Positions 16,826 to 27,449 of a stretch of 64,000 nucleotides of DNA are shown in pieces; within the stretch, counting starts at the first letter, position 1; each line of letters opens with the position of its first letter. Origin of the DNA: Pseudoalteromonas distincta (GTDB taxonomy: Bacteria > Pseudomonadota > Gammaproteobacteria > Enterobacterales > Alteromonadaceae); NCBI RefSeq assembly GCF_000814675.1, contig NZ_JWIG01000006.1, positions 1 through 64,000 on the forward strand, written 5' to 3'. The notes beneath the pieces are model-generated. The model saw only the letters and a list, made by a program, of their open reading frames with translations. It had not been told where the DNA came from and searched no databases. A program made the position numbers and the translations under genes.

Positions 16826-17516
16826 ACAGACTATTGCAGCAATTGTACCTGCAGCGGGTGTTGGCAGTAGAATGCAGCACAATGCGCCTAAGCAATATAT
16901 ACAATTAGCCGGTAAAACCATTTTAGAACACACCTTAGCTAAACTTTCTCAATTACCTCAATTACGCACTATTGTTGTTGCCCTTAGCGACAGCGACCCC
17001 TATTTTGACGAACTCCCACTGCTTGATAATCGCATTGTGCGAGCCAGTGGCGGAAAAGAGCGAGCCGACTCGGTGCTTAACAGCTTGCTTTTTTTAGCGC
17101 CTAACCCACCAATATGGGTATTGGTGCATGATGCTGCTCGTCCATTAGTTAATATCAGTGATATAGAACGTTTGATTGATGAATGCATTAACGCTGATGA
17201 AGGCGGTATTTTAGCTAGCAAAGTAAAAGACACTATAAAACGCGGCCACACTCATGCCCTACAAACTGTGCCGCGAGACGATTTATGGCAAGCACTTACC
17301 CCGCAGTTTTTTAAATATGACGAGCTTAAAAATGCACTGCAAAACGCATTAGCAAGTGGGGCTACTATTACCGATGAAGCCAGTGCAATTGAGTGGGCGG
17401 GTAAACCGGTTAAGCTTGTAGCAGGTCGTAGCGATAATATTAAAATAACCACGCCAGAGGATTTAGACCTGGCTGGGTTTTTATTACATAAACAACAAAA
17501 CGAGAGTGGATTATGA
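16815..17516 (+). CDS. ispD: 2-C-methyl-D-erythritol 4-phosphate cytidylyltransferase
   Basis: Third step of the MEP isoprenoid pathway: couples MEP to CTP. The 233-residue protein begins at the ATG at 16815 ([20 protein letters not shown]), inside ftsB; the nucleotide-binding signature AAGxGxRM and lysine (PKQY) are present, as are VLVHDAARP and TDEASAIEW. An upstream in-frame start at 16794 is not needed. It overlaps ispF by 4 bases. Confidence 0.96.
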   Translation: MTNKQTIAAIVPAAGVGSRMQHNAPKQYIQLAGKTILEHTLAKLSQLPQLRTIVVALSDSDPYFDELPLLDNRIVRASGGKERADSVLNSLLFLAPNPPIWVLVHDAARPLVNISDIERLIDECINADEGGILASKVKDTIKRGHTHALQTVPRDDLWQALTPQFFKYDELKNALQNALASGATITDEASAIEWAGKPVKLVAGRSDNIKITTPEDLDLAGFLLHKQQNESGL

Positions 17517-18010
17517 TACGAATTGGCCATGGTTTTGACGTACATAAATTTGGCGGCGAAGGCCCGTTAACTATTTGTGGTGAAAAAATTGATTACCCAC
17601 AGGGCTTTTTAGCGCACTCAGATGGTGATGTTGCTATTCATGCATTATGCGATGCTATTTTAGGCTCACTTGCAATGGGTGATATTGGTAAGCACTTTCC
17701 CGATACAGCTAGCGAGTATGAAAATATCGATAGTCGTATTTTACTTCGCCATGTGGTGGGCTTAGCTAAAGAACAAGGTTATGTACTTGGTAATGGCGAT
17801 GTGACTATTGTTGCTCAGGCACCAAAAATGTTGCCACATATTCAAGCTATGCGCACTAATTTAGCCAGCGATTTAAATTGCGACCTTAGCCAAATTAACG
17901 TTAAAGCCACTACTACCGAAAAGCTAGGCTTTGAAGGGCGCAAAGAAGGTATTTCTAGCCATGCAGTAGTTATTATGAGTAAAGAGCTTGCGAGTACAAA
18001 AAACGCATGA
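17513..18010 (+). CDS. ispF: 2-C-methyl-D-erythritol 2,4-cyclodiphosphate synthase
   Basis: Cyclises CDP-ME 2-phosphate to MEcPP with release of CMP. The 165-residue protein has the zinc ligands D9 and H11 in GHGFDVHKF and a histidine in [19 protein letters not shown], plus the C-terminal [15 protein letters not shown] segment. ATGA overlaps on both sides (with ispD and truD) show tight operon structure. Confidence 0.97.
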   Translation: MIRIGHGFDVHKFGGEGPLTICGEKIDYPQGFLAHSDGDVAIHALCDAILGSLAMGDIGKHFPDTASEYENIDSRILLRHVVGLAKEQGYVLGNGDVTIVAQAPKMLPHIQAMRTNLASDLNCDLSQINVKATTTEKLGFEGRKEGISSHAVVIMSKELASTKNA

Positions 18011-19059
18011 GCGATTTAAATTATTTATACGGTGCACCGCTTTCTAAAGCTGATTTTAAAACCACAGCTGAAGACTTTATGGTTGATGAAGACTTAGGTA
18101 TAGAATTTACCGGCAGTGGCGAACACGTGTGTTTGCAGGTGGTTAAAAAAGGCGAAAACACGCAATACGTTGCAAAGCTAATTGCGCAGCGTGCGGGTGT
18201 TTCACCGCGAGACGTAAGCTATGCAGGCATGAAAGATCGCCACGGTGTGTGTTCGCAGTGGTTTAGTGTAAAAGTACCAATTAAAAAGCCTATCGATTTT
18301 AGTGATTTAAATAGTGAGAGTATTTTTATTGTGTCGCAACAGCGCCACGACCGTAAGTTACGTACGGGCTGCCACAAAGGTAATAAATTTACTATTACGC
18401 TTCGTAATGTAACCAAGCCTCTTGATATTCTATGCCGTATTAATGCCGTGCGCGCAGGTGTGCCAAATTACTTTGGCGAGCAGCGCTTTGGGCATGGCGG
18501 TCATAACTTAGTTATGGCTGAAAAAATGTTTGCCGGTGAGCGTATTCGCGATAAAAAGTTGCGCGGTATTATTATTTCAGCAGCACGATCGCATGTATTT
18601 AATCAGTTAGTGAGCCTGCGTGTAAAAGAGCATGGTTTAGCTAAAACAATGCACCGTGAAGTATTTATGCTCAGCGGCAGCAATGCATTTTTTGAAGATG
18701 CAATTAATGACGAAAACATAGAGCGATTAGCCACTGGCGATATTATGATGTCGGCACCTATGGTGGGTAAAAGTGAAAAAGGCTTAACCGAGCAAGAAAA
18801 AGTATGGCTCGAACCTTTCCAAACATGGTGTGATGGTTTAGGTGAATTAGGCCTTAAAAATGAGCGCCGAATGCTGCGCTTAATTCCACAAAACTTAACT
18901 GTTGAAACACTTGATGAAACCACACTAAAACTAAGCTTTGGTTTGCCAAAAGGGTGTTTTGCAACCGCATTATTACGTGAGCTGGTGGATTACACTGATG
19001 CTAGCCCTCGAGAGCGCAAAGAAAAGGATAATGGCATAAATGAAGATACTGTTAAGTAA
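18007..19059 (+). CDS. truD: tRNA pseudouridine(13) synthase
   Basis: Isomerises U13 of tRNA-Glu to pseudouridine. The 350-residue protein has the catalytic aspartate D77 in [15 protein letters not shown], and the family segments [14 protein letters not shown] (about 155-168) and [13 protein letters not shown]. It overlaps ispF by 4 and surE by 20 bases. Confidence 0.96.
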   Translation: MSDLNYLYGAPLSKADFKTTAEDFMVDEDLGIEFTGSGEHVCLQVVKKGENTQYVAKLIAQRAGVSPRDVSYAGMKDRHGVCSQWFSVKVPIKKPIDFSDLNSESIFIVSQQRHDRKLRTGCHKGNKFTITLRNVTKPLDILCRINAVRAGVPNYFGEQRFGHGGHNLVMAEKMFAGERIRDKKLRGIIISAARSHVFNQLVSLRVKEHGLAKTMHREVFMLSGSNAFFEDAINDENIERLATGDIMMSAPMVGKSEKGLTEQEKVWLEPFQTWCDGLGELGLKNERRMLRLIPQNLTVETLDETTLKLSFGLPKGCFATALLRELVDYTDASPRERKEKDNGINEDTVK

Positions 19060-19804
19060 CGATGATGGCGTAAATGCTAAAGGCATTGCGGTTTTATATC
19101 AGGCGCTTATACAAATTGCAGATGTAACCCTTGTTGCACCTGATCGCAACTGTAGTGGCGCGAGTAATTCTTTAACACTTATGAACCCGCTACGAGCGAC
19201 TACACTCGAAAATGGTTTTATGTCAGTTAATGGCACACCTACTGATTGTGTACATTTAGGCGTAAATCAGTTAGCTGATGAAAAGCCAGATCTAGTTGTT
19301 GCAGGTATTAACCATGGTGCTAATTTAGGTGACGATACGCTTTATTCCGGTACTGTTGCCGCTGCAACTGAAGGTCGCCATTTAGGTTTGCCTGCAATTG
19401 CGGTATCGCTTTGCTCACATAATGGCGATCATTTTGAAACAGCCGCTGCAGTTACCGTAAATATTATTAAAGGCTTGGCTTCGCATCCGCTTCCAAAAGA
19501 TCAAATAATAAATATTAATGTGCCAGATATTCCATTAAGTGAATTAAAAGGGGTGCAAGTAACACGTTTAGGTGCTCGTCATAAAGCCGAAACGATGACG
19601 AAACAAACCGATCCTTGGGGCCGTGATATTTATTGGTACGGATCGCTTGGCACCGAAAGCGATGCTGGTGAAGGCACCGACTTTTACGCAATTAATAATG
19701 GCTATGCCTCAGTTACGCCACTGAGTGTTGATATGACAGCTAAAGATAGCTTAAAGGCAGTAGGAGAATGGTTAGCCGATTTGGAGATTAATCGTGCTCG
19801 CTAA
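19040..19804 (+). CDS. surE: 5'/3'-nucleotidase SurE
   Basis: Metal-dependent phosphatase acting on nucleoside 5' and 3' monophosphates, survival factor in stationary phase. The 254 residues open with the metal-binding SNDDG (6-10), then [27 protein letters not shown] and [24 protein letters not shown]. The ATG at 19040 is preceded by AAGG within truD. It overlaps pcm by 11 bases, the conserved surE-pcm-nlpD-rpoS order. Confidence 0.97.
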   Translation: MKILLSNDDGVNAKGIAVLYQALIQIADVTLVAPDRNCSGASNSLTLMNPLRATTLENGFMSVNGTPTDCVHLGVNQLADEKPDLVVAGINHGANLGDDTLYSGTVAAATEGRHLGLPAIAVSLCSHNGDHFETAAAVTVNIIKGLASHPLPKDQIININVPDIPLSELKGVQVTRLGARHKAETMTKQTDPWGRDIYWYGSLGTESDAGEGTDFYAINNGYASVTPLSVDMTAKDSLKAVGEWLADLEINRAR

Positions 19805-20432
19805 TTATACCCGCAGTGCAAAAGCGCTTTCTGACTTACTAAAGCGTGAAGGTGTTGAAGATACGCAAGTACTTAGTGCTATAGCTGATATTCCGCGCCA
19901 TATTTTTATAGATGATGTGCTAAAACACAAAGCCTATGAAAATACAGCGCTCCCTATTGGGCAAGGGCAAACAATTTCTCAGCCTTACATAGTAGCGCGC
20001 ATGACAGAGCTACTTCGTTTAGCTGGTGTGCGCAATAAAGTGTTAGAAATAGGTACAGGATCTGGGTATCAAACTGCAATATTGGCCAAAACGTTTACAA
20101 AGGTTTACTCGGTAGAGCGTATTAAAACACTTCAGTGGCAGGCAAAAAGACGTTTGCAGCAACTCGATTTATATAATGTAACCATGAAGCATGGCGATGG
20201 TTGGCAAGGCTGGCAATCACAAGCACCGTTTGATGGTATTATAGTGACTGCTGCGGCCTCTAAAGTTCCGCAAGACTTACTTGCTCAGTTGGCCGATGGT
20301 GGCGTGTTATTAGCCCCAATTGGTGAGAGCGATCAAAAATTAGTAATGGTTATCCGCAAAGGCGATAATTATAAAGAGCATGTTATTGCTCCCGTTAGAT
20401 TTGTGCCGTTAGTACCTGGCGATATTGAATAG
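19794..20432 (+). CDS. pcm: Protein-L-isoaspartate O-methyltransferase
   Basis: Methylates isoaspartyl residues in aged proteins using SAM. The 212-residue protein has [18 protein letters not shown] (active-site region), the SAM motif [16 protein letters not shown] (about 81-96), and [20 protein letters not shown]. It begins with GTG at 19794, with GGAG 8 bases upstream, inside the end of surE. The yqaA gene follows 9 bases later. Confidence 0.96.
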   Translation: MLANYTRSAKALSDLLKREGVEDTQVLSAIADIPRHIFIDDVLKHKAYENTALPIGQGQTISQPYIVARMTELLRLAGVRNKVLEIGTGSGYQTAILAKTFTKVYSVERIKTLQWQAKRRLQQLDLYNVTMKHGDGWQGWQSQAPFDGIIVTAAASKVPQDLLAQLADGGVLLAPIGESDQKLVMVIRKGDNYKEHVIAPVRFVPLVPGDIE

Positions 20433-20441
20433 GAATTCATT

Positions 20442-21020
20442 TTGAAGTTGTTTACCAAGTTATACGATATGGCCCTAGTGTGGGCAAAACACCGTCATGC
20501 GGAACGTTACTTAGCTGCTATGAGCTTTGCAGAATCAGTTTTTTTCCCGATACCACCCGATGTAATGCTTGCACCTATGTCGCTTGCGCAACCAAACAAA
20601 GCATGGCGATTTGCAAGCTTTGCCACTATAGCATCGGTTATTGGTGGAGTGGTTGGTTACTTACTTGGTTTTTGGCTATTTGAACCCGTTGTAGAGCCAT
20701 TGATTGCACAAATGCACTGGCAAGAAAAGTTTGATATAGCGCTAAACTGGTTTAAGGATTACGGTGTTTGGGTTGTGTTTTTAGCTGGTTTTTCGCCAAT
20801 ACCATATAAAGTATTTACGATTGGCGCAGGTGTTTTACAAATGGCATTTTTGCCATTTTTAATAGCATCAGCCATTGGGCGTGGTGCGCGATTCTTTTTA
20901 GTTTCAGCCTTAATGAAGTGGGGCGGAGCTCAAATGGAGCGAAAATTACGTCAGTATATTGAAATACTTGGTTGGGGATTAGTGGTATTAATTGCGCTAG
21001 CTTACTTTTTATTGCGTTAA
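20442..21020 (+). CDS. yqaA: YqaA/DedA-family inner-membrane protein
   Basis: A 192-residue polytopic membrane protein of the VTT/DedA superfamily, thought to move lipids or support membrane homeostasis. It has the family GFSPIPYKVFTIGAGV loop (around 124-139) and FAESVFFPIPPDVMLAPMSL near the N terminus. TTG start at 20442, supported by AGGA 7 bases upstream. Lies between pcm and nlpD as in other Alteromonadales. Confidence 0.88.
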   Translation: MKLFTKLYDMALVWAKHRHAERYLAAMSFAESVFFPIPPDVMLAPMSLAQPNKAWRFASFATIASVIGGVVGYLLGFWLFEPVVEPLIAQMHWQEKFDIALNWFKDYGVWVVFLAGFSPIPYKVFTIGAGVLQMAFLPFLIASAIGRGARFFLVSALMKWGGAQMERKLRQYIEILGWGLVVLIALAYFLLR

Positions 21021-21061
21021 GCGTAAAAAATATTAATTGTCTAATATAAAGGAAAAATACA

Positions 21062-21886
21062 ATGAGTAAGCAGTTCTTACTGTATATAGCTATATTTATT
21101 AGTATTTTTCTCTTTGGTTGTTCTTCTCGCCATGTTCCTGCACCTGTTAGCAGCCTAAATAATAATGTTAATGATTTAGGCCATACTATTAACATTAATG
21201 GGAGTAGTTATAAAGTGCAAAAAGGGGATACACTTTACTCTATTGCCTTTAGTGCTGGGCAAGACTTTAGGGAGTTGGCAAAAAACAATTCAATTTCATC
21301 ACCTTACACAATTTTCCCAGGGCAAAACATCTCCTTAATCCCCAAGCCCGAAAAAACAAAAAGGGATGAAAAATATACGAATCCGAGTAAAAAGTCTATA
21401 AAAAATTCACAAAAAAATAACAAAATTTTAAAGAAAGAGCTTGATCCCCCAAAACAACGAGAGTATGTTCAGAAACAAGCCAGTAACAAAATTAGTAATA
21501 CTAAACGTTTGTCGAGCAGTAAAGTTAAGTGGTTTTGGCCTGCACAGGGCAAAATTACCAAACGCTTTTCTAATAAGGAAAACGGTTATAAAGGTTTACA
21601 GATTACTAATCGCAAAGGGGCTTCAGTCTTAGCTGCGGCACAAGGAACAGTGGTATACGCGGGTAACGCCCTTCGAGGTTATGGTAGTTTAATCATATTG
21701 AAACATAATGATGATTACCTAAGTGCTTATGCACATAACTCGAAATTACTTGTTAAAGAAAAGCAGAAAGTTAAGGCAGGACAAAAAATAGCAGAAATTG
21801 GTAATTCAGAATCTCCGGTCACCGCGCTTCGCTTTGAAATCCGCTACCGAGGGCAAGCTGTCAATCCTGCTAAATACCTACCCTAA
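21062..21886 (+). CDS. nlpD: NlpD-like murein hydrolase activator lipoprotein
   Basis: Outer-membrane lipoprotein that activates amidases at the septum. The 274-residue sequence has a lipobox LFGC with lipidated C20, one LysM domain (about 51-94, YKVQKGDTLYSIA...), a basic Lys/Asn-rich linker, and a C-terminal LytM/M23 domain. The zinc-ligand positions are degenerate (GYKGLQI instead of HxGxD), as in E. coli NlpD, so no peptidase activity is expected. It is about 100 residues shorter than E. coli NlpD, mainly in the linker. Precedes rpoS; the rpoS promoter often lies within nlpD. Confidence 0.93.
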   Translation: MSKQFLLYIAIFISIFLFGCSSRHVPAPVSSLNNNVNDLGHTININGSSYKVQKGDTLYSIAFSAGQDFRELAKNNSISSPYTIFPGQNISLIPKPEKTKRDEKYTNPSKKSIKNSQKNNKILKKELDPPKQREYVQKQASNKISNTKRLSSSKVKWFWPAQGKITKRFSNKENGYKGLQITNRKGASVLAAAQGTVVYAGNALRGYGSLIILKHNDDYLSAYAHNSKLLVKEKQKVKAGQKIAEIGNSESPVTALRFEIRYRGQAVNPAKYLP

Positions 21887-21921
21887 TTTTTAGGTATTGA
21901 TAATTGCTCGGGAGAAGGCTT

Positions 21922-22896
21922 ATGGCTAGCGCAGCAAAACTTGATAAACATACTACGACTGACGAAAAGTTCGATGACATCGATGTTGATGAAAGCACAG
22001 CTCTACTAGATAAAGTAGACGACGATGAAATCTTTGCTAAAGAAGAAGTAACTAAAAATCTTGACGCAACTCAACTTTATTTAGGCGAAATTGGTTTTTC
22101 TCCTTTGCTAAGTGCTGAAGAAGAAGTGTTTTTTTCTCGAAAATCACTTCGAGGGTGTGAAGCCTCACGTAAACGTATGATTGAAAGTAACTTACGTTTG
22201 GTTGTTAAAATAGCACGTCGTTACAATAATCGTGGCCTTGCTCTACTTGATTTAATTGAAGAGGGTAACTTAGGCTTAATTCGCGCAGTTGAAAAATTTG
22301 ACCCTGAGCGTGGATTTAGATTCTCTACTTACGCTACATGGTGGATACGTCAAACAATTGAACGTGCCATTATGAACCAAACGCGTACCATTCGCTTACC
22401 TATTCATGTAGTTAAAGAGCTTAATGTTTATTTACGTACAGCGCGTGAGTTAACTCAAAAGCTTGACCATGAGCCAACAGCTGACGAAATTGCAGCTTGC
22501 CTAGATAGACCCGTTGAAGACGTTACTAAAATGCTACGTTTAAACGAAAGAATTGCATCAGTAGACATGCCTATTGGTGGCGAAAACGACAGTGTACTAC
22601 TTGATATCATCCCTGATGAAAAAAGTGCTGGTCCTGAAGGCGAAGTACAAAATAATGATATTAATAAACATATTGTAGATTGGTTAGGAGAATTAAACCC
22701 TAAACAACGTGAAGTGTTAGCACGTCGATTTGGACTGCTTGGCTATGAGCCATCTACACTTGAAGATGTAGGTCGTGAAATAGGCTTAACACGTGAGCGT
22801 GTAAGACAAATCCAGGTAGAGGCATTACGTCGTCTAAAAGACATTTTGCAACAAGAAGGTTTAAGTACAGATAGCTTGTTTAATCAGTTTTCGTAA
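21922..22896 (+). CDS. rpoS: RNA polymerase sigma factor RpoS
   Basis: Stationary-phase/general stress sigma factor. From the ATG at 21922 it has 324 residues; GGAGAAGG 5-9 bases upstream decides this start over a TTG at 21904. Region 1.2 ([21 protein letters not shown]), region 2 ([12 protein letters not shown]...[35 protein letters not shown]), region 3 and region 4 ([21 protein letters not shown]) are all intact. The usual first codons of E. coli RpoS-like acidic N terminus are present. Confidence 0.97.
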   Translation: MASAAKLDKHTTTDEKFDDIDVDESTALLDKVDDDEIFAKEEVTKNLDATQLYLGEIGFSPLLSAEEEVFFSRKSLRGCEASRKRMIESNLRLVVKIARRYNNRGLALLDLIEEGNLGLIRAVEKFDPERGFRFSTYATWWIRQTIERAIMNQTRTIRLPIHVVKELNVYLRTARELTQKLDHEPTADEIAACLDRPVEDVTKMLRLNERIASVDMPIGGENDSVLLDIIPDEKSAGPEGEVQNNDINKHIVDWLGELNPKQREVLARRFGLLGYEPSTLEDVGREIGLTRERVRQIQVEALRRLKDILQQEGLSTDSLFNQFS

Positions 22897-22930
22897 CTAG
22901 TTAAATAGTATAAGAGACTATGTGTGTTAA

Positions 22931-22963
22931 AAAGCCGAAGAATTTATTCTTCGGCTTTTTTTA
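22931..22963. terminator. Bidirectional terminator between rpoS and mutS
   Basis: Perfect 12-bp stem AAAGCCGAAGAA / TTCTTCGGCTTT with TTTA loop (22931-22942, 22947-22958). T-run on the right for rpoS, A-run on the left for mutS, which converges here. Confidence 0.93.
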
Positions 22964-22987
22964 TGCTTGTAAATTAGATGATATAAA

Positions 22988-25573
22988 TTACAGCAATGCT
23001 TTTAGTTTATATAACAAATCGTGCGCTTGGCGTGGCGATAAATTATCAGGGTCGATTGCGCTTAACTGCTCTTCAACTTCTGAAGGTGTACTTTGTGTAA
23101 TTTCGTTATTAAAAGTAAAGGCTTGTTGTTCTGTATTTGGTGCAGTAACGCTTTGATGATTTTCAAGCAACTTAAGTTTTTGCTTTGCTTGTGCAATCAC
23201 AGCTTTTGGCACTCCAGCAAGAGCGGCTACTTGTAAACCAAAGCTTTTACTTGCTGCACCGTCGAGAACTGTATGCATAAACGCAATCGTGTCATTATGC
23301 TCTATTGCATCAAGGTGTACGTTTACAAGGCCCGTAGTTTGCTCAGCAAGTTCTGTTAATTCAAAGTAGTGCGTAGCAAACAATGTTTTAGCAGATATTT
23401 TTGACGCTAAATGATCGGCTGTTGCATACGCAAGAGAGAGTCCATCGTAAGTACTTGTACCGCGACCAATCTCATCCATTAATACTAAAGACTGCGCAGT
23501 TGCATTATTTAAAATCGTTGCTGTTTCGGTCATTTCTACCATGAAGGTTGAACGCCCTGATGCTAAATCATCGCTTGCACCAATACGTGTAAATATGCGG
23601 TCGATATTACCAATTTTAGCGCTGTCAGCGGGTACATAACTGCCAATGTGAGCCATTAAAACAATAAGTGCCGTTTGGCGCATATAGGTTGATTTACCGC
23701 CCATGTTTGGACCGGTAATAATTAGCATTTTACGTTGGCTGTTTAATTCAACAGGGTTAGCAATAAACGGTTCTTTCATTACTTGTTCAACAACAGGGTG
23801 ACGACCTTGCTTAATGCTTATATTGTCGTTATCGCACAATTCTGGTTTTGCATAATTGAGTGCGAATGCACGCTCAGCTAAATTGTTTAAAACGTCTAAA
23901 TCGGCCAATGCTGCTGCCATCATTTGCAACTGCTCAATATGTGGAGCAATAAATCTAAACAGCTCCTCGTATAGTTGTTTTTCAAGCGCGAGAGCTTTTG
24001 ATTGGCTACCGAGTACTTTATCCTCGTGCTCTTTAAGCTCTGGAATAATGTAGCGTTCGTTATTTTTAAGCGTTTGGCGACGAATGTAGTCGGCTGGAAC
24101 CAAGTGCGCATTAGCTCTACTTACTTCAATAAAAAAGCCATGTACGCGGTTATAACCGATTTTAAGCGTACTAATGCCCGTACGTTCGCGTTCACGCAGT
24201 TCTAATTGCTCAAGTACGTCGGTTGCACCTTTACTTAAGTTACGCCACTCATCAAGCTCACTATTATAACCTGGAGCAATAACACCACCGTCACGAATAA
24301 GTACCGGTGGGTTTTCTATCACAGCTAGTTCTAATAACGCTTGTAAATCAGGGAGTTCAGGCGAGTGCTTGATGATACCTGCTATACGAGGATCGTTAGC
24401 GTCAGCTAACAAAGTATGCAGTGGTGCAAGTGCTTGTAGCGCACTGCGCAGGCGAGTTAAATCACGCGGGCGTGCAGTACATAAAGCTAGGCGTGCAATA
24501 ACACGCTCTACATCACCAATCTCTTTTAATGATTCGTGTAATTCACCGCAAAGCTGCGCATCTAAAATAGCGCTAATTGCATTTAAACGTGAATTTAGCT
24601 CGTCTTTATTACGAATTGGTGTATGAATACGGCGCTTAAGTAAGCGAGAACCCATTGGCGTTGCTGTTTTATCAAGTACTTGAGCAAGTGTATTTTCAAA
24701 CCCGCCCGATAAATTAACAGTTAATTCTAAATTTTTACGGGTAGCGGCATCTAAAATAACAGCGTGTTCGTTGTGCTCAAGCGTAATTGCACGAATATGT
24801 GGCAGTGCAATACGTTGTGTATCTTTTACGTATTGCATTAGGCAACCTGCAGCAACAAGCGCGCTATGGGCTTTATCAACACCAAAGCCAACTAAATCTT
24901 TAGTACCAAACTGATCGCATAATAAATGCTGAGCCGTATCTAAGTCGAACTCCCACTCTGGGCGACGGCGAGCGCCTTTTATATGTTCAATTAAATGAAC
25001 GTTTTCAAAGCTTTCGCTATACAGAAGTTCGGCTGGTGATAGGCGCTGAATAGTTGAGCTAAAGGCTTCGTCGGTATTTACTTCGACAATATTAAAACGA
25101 CCAGAGTTAATGTCTAAATAAGCAATCCCGTATAAGCCTTTTTTACTTTGCCAAACGCTGGTAAGGAGATTGTCTTGTCGCTCTTGTAAAAGCGCTTCAT
25201 CAGAAATTGTACCGGGTGTAACTATACGCACTACTTTTCGATCAACAGGGCCTTTACTGGTTGCAGGGTCTCCCACTTGTTCGCAGATAGCGACTGATTC
25301 ACCCATTTGGACTAGACGTGCTAAGTAGTTTTCTACCGCATGGTAAGGTACGCCCGCCATAGGGATAGGATCGCCGCCAGCTTTACCACGATGAGTTTGC
25401 GAAATATCGAGTAATTGAGCGGCGCGTTTAGCGTCATCAAAAAAAAGTTCGTAAAAATCGCCCATACGATAAAACAATAAAATATCGCGATGCTCTGATT
25501 TTATTTTTAGATACTGCTGCATCATAGGGGTTTGTTGTTTTATAGTGTGTGGTGCATAAAGATCAAACGACAT
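22988..25573 (-). CDS. mutS: DNA mismatch repair protein MutS
   Basis: Recognises base mismatches and starts methyl-directed repair. The 861-residue protein (ATG at 25573; a TTG four codons upstream is less likely) has the mismatch-probing F-x-E in MGDFYELF (F40, E42), the clamp and lever domains, Walker [10 protein letters not shown] (about 617-625), Walker [13 protein letters not shown], and the C-terminal HTH and tetramer segment. Transcribed divergently from pncC, whose start is only 21 bases away. Confidence 0.97.
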   Translation of the reverse strand: MSFDLYAPHTIKQQTPMMQQYLKIKSEHRDILLFYRMGDFYELFFDDAKRAAQLLDISQTHRGKAGGDPIPMAGVPYHAVENYLARLVQMGESVAICEQVGDPATSKGPVDRKVVRIVTPGTISDEALLQERQDNLLTSVWQSKKGLYGIAYLDINSGRFNIVEVNTDEAFSSTIQRLSPAELLYSESFENVHLIEHIKGARRRPEWEFDLDTAQHLLCDQFGTKDLVGFGVDKAHSALVAAGCLMQYVKDTQRIALPHIRAITLEHNEHAVILDAATRKNLELTVNLSGGFENTLAQVLDKTATPMGSRLLKRRIHTPIRNKDELNSRLNAISAILDAQLCGELHESLKEIGDVERVIARLALCTARPRDLTRLRSALQALAPLHTLLADANDPRIAGIIKHSPELPDLQALLELAVIENPPVLIRDGGVIAPGYNSELDEWRNLSKGATDVLEQLELRERERTGISTLKIGYNRVHGFFIEVSRANAHLVPADYIRRQTLKNNERYIIPELKEHEDKVLGSQSKALALEKQLYEELFRFIAPHIEQLQMMAAALADLDVLNNLAERAFALNYAKPELCDNDNISIKQGRHPVVEQVMKEPFIANPVELNSQRKMLIITGPNMGGKSTYMRQTALIVLMAHIGSYVPADSAKIGNIDRIFTRIGASDDLASGRSTFMVEMTETATILNNATAQSLVLMDEIGRGTSTYDGLSLAYATADHLASKISAKTLFATHYFELTELAEQTTGLVNVHLDAIEHNDTIAFMHTVLDGAASKSFGLQVAALAGVPKAVIAQAKQKLKLLENHQSVTAPNTEQQAFTFNNEITQSTPSEVEEQLSAIDPDNLSPRQAHDLLYKLKALL

Positions 25574-25594
25574 GTATTTACCCAAAGGCTGAAT

Positions 25595-26083
25595 ATGGAA
25601 TTACATCAAGAGATTAAAACACTTGCTGCGCAATTAGGCGCTATTTTAACGGATAAATGCTTATGGATCACTACTGCTGAGTCATGTACTGGTGGCGGAG
25701 TGAGTTATGCGCTTACCGATACACCTGGAAGTTCAGCTTATATCGACCGTGCATTTGTCACTTATAGTAACCAAGCAAAGCAAGATTTGCTCAATGTTAG
25801 TGCTAATACATTAAATCAATACGGTGCTGTGAGCGAGCAAACAGTCCATGAAATGGCAGTAGGTGCTATTAAAGCAACAAACGCTAATATATCTATAGCT
25901 GTATCGGGCATTGCAGGGCCTGGCGGGGCAACAGAAGGTAAACCTGTTGGACTTGTATGGTTTGGCATACAAATTAATGACAAAGTACTGACCTTTAAAC
26001 AAATATTTACTGGTGATAGGGCTCAAGTAAGACTGCAAGCTATTGTATTTGCATTAAAAAGTGTAATAGATGAGATAAAATGA
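25595..26083 (+). CDS. pncC: Nicotinamide-nucleotide amidohydrolase (CinA C-terminal family)
   Basis: Hydrolyses nicotinamide mononucleotide to nicotinate mononucleotide, part of NAD recycling. The 162-residue protein consists of the CinA C-terminal domain alone: [32 protein letters not shown] and [21 protein letters not shown]-like segments are present. The ATG at 25595 follows AAAGG; in-frame codons upstream overlap mutS. The pncC-recA pairing is common in gammaproteobacteria. Confidence 0.95.
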   Translation: MELHQEIKTLAAQLGAILTDKCLWITTAESCTGGGVSYALTDTPGSSAYIDRAFVTYSNQAKQDLLNVSANTLNQYGAVSEQTVHEMAVGAIKATNANISIAVSGIAGPGGATEGKPVGLVWFGIQINDKVLTFKQIFTGDRAQVRLQAIVFALKSVIDEIK

Positions 26084-26093
26084 AAAAATTAGC

Positions 26094-26121
26094 TTGATAC
26101 TGTGATTTCATACAGTATACT
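26094..26121 (+). promoter_or_regulatory. recA promoter with LexA (SOS) box
   Basis: TTGATA (26094-26099), 16-base spacer, TATACT (26116-26121). The spacer holds a LexA box at 26098-26117: TACTGT and ACAGTA flanks with 8 bases between, matching the CTGT-N8-ACAG consensus. LexA binding here would block the polymerase, so recA should be SOS-induced. Confidence 0.95.
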
Positions 26122-26150
26122 TGTTCGCATTAGCTGGATTGGAGAACAAA

Positions 26151-27194
26151 ATGAACGATAACAAACAAAAAGCGTTAGACGCAGCACTATCACAAATTGA
26201 ACGTCAATTTGGTAAAGGCTCAATTATGAAATTGGGTGACAACAAAGCGTTAAACATTGAATCTGTATCTACAGGTTCACTAGGTATTGATATTGCCTTA
26301 GGCATCGGTGGCTTACCTATGGGACGTATTGTTGAAGTGTATGGTCCTGAGTCATCTGGTAAAACAACGCTTACTTTACAAGTTATCGCAGAAGCTCAAA
26401 AAGAAGGTAAAACATGTGCCTTTATTGATGCTGAGCATGCTCTTGATCCTGTATATGCACAAAAACTAGGTGTAAATATTGATGACCTTTTTGTATCTCA
26501 ACCTGATACAGGTGAGCAAGCACTAGAAATTTGTGACATGTTAGTACGTTCAAGCGCGGTAGACGTCGTTATTATTGACTCGGTTGCTGCACTTACACCA
26601 AAAGCTGAGATTGAAGGCGACATGGGCGACTCGCACATGGGCTTACAAGCACGTTTAATGTCACAAGCATTACGTAAGCTTACTGGTAATATTAAACGCT
26701 CTAACACGTTATGTATTTTCATTAACCAAATTCGTATGAAAATTGGTGTTATGTTTGGTAACCCAGAAACAACAACGGGTGGTAATGCACTTAAGTTTTA
26801 CGCATCGGTACGTATTGATATTCGTCGTATTGGTTCTGTGAAAGAAGGTGATGAAGTTGTTGGTAACGAAACCCGCGTTAAAATTGTTAAAAACAAAGTA
26901 GCGCCGCCATTTAAACAAGCTGAATTCATCATCATGTATGGCGAAGGTATTTCTAAGCAAGGCGAGTTAATTGATTTAGGTGTTAAGCATAAAATTGTTG
27001 AAAAAGCAGGTGCTTGGTACAGTTACAGTGGCAACAAGGTTGGCCAAGGTAAATCTAACTCAATTAAGTTTTTGAAAGAAAACCCAGAAATTGCAGATGA
27101 GATTGAAGGTAAGTTACGCGAAATGCTTTTACTAAAAGCAACTATTGAACCTGAAGACGGTGAAGATAAGTTAGGCGACGATCCAGACCTTTAA
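26151..27194 (+). CDS. recA: Recombinase RecA
   Basis: Filament-forming recombinase that drives homologous strand exchange and LexA self-cleavage. The 347-residue protein starts at the ATG at 26151 (GGAG upstream). Walker A is GPESSGKTT (about 66-74), with [12 protein letters not shown] as Walker B, the DNA-binding loop-2 segment [20 protein letters not shown], and an acidic C-terminal tail ([15 protein letters not shown]). No recX follows; the next gene is on the opposite strand. Confidence 0.98.
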   Translation: MNDNKQKALDAALSQIERQFGKGSIMKLGDNKALNIESVSTGSLGIDIALGIGGLPMGRIVEVYGPESSGKTTLTLQVIAEAQKEGKTCAFIDAEHALDPVYAQKLGVNIDDLFVSQPDTGEQALEICDMLVRSSAVDVVIIDSVAALTPKAEIEGDMGDSHMGLQARLMSQALRKLTGNIKRSNTLCIFINQIRMKIGVMFGNPETTTGGNALKFYASVRIDIRRIGSVKEGDEVVGNETRVKIVKNKVAPPFKQAEFIIMYGEGISKQGELIDLGVKHKIVEKAGAWYSYSGNKVGQGKSNSIKFLKENPEIADEIEGKLREMLLLKATIEPEDGEDKLGDDPDL

Positions 27195-27240
27195 ACTGCA
27201 CCCAAATGAGTTTTTAAGCTTGATTTGACCCGAGCTTTGA

Positions 27241-27273
27241 AAAGCGCTAATCAGTAATGATTAGCGCTTTTTT
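27241..27273 (+). terminator. Rho-independent terminator of recA
   Basis: Perfect 13-bp stem from AAAGCGCTAATCA to TGATTAGCGCTTT with GTAA loop (27241-27253, 27258-27270), then TTT. 46 bases after the recA stop. Confidence 0.93.
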
Positions 27274-27449
27274 GTTATTAAAAACTTAAAGTAGATAAAA
27301 TAAAAATCTACGATTACATAGCGCATGAGCAGGCACTACATTAGTAATTATTATACTAAATGAAGAGCAGAACGATCATACGCTATACGTTTCAATCTGG
27401 TAAAAGCATCCTCTAATAGTTAAGAATGCGCCCTAATTAAAATAGAACT

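Noticed and set aside
25571-25585. TTG start four codons upstream of mutS
   Set aside because: No better ribosome binding site and the family N terminus begins near the ATG at 25573; the ATG is preferred.
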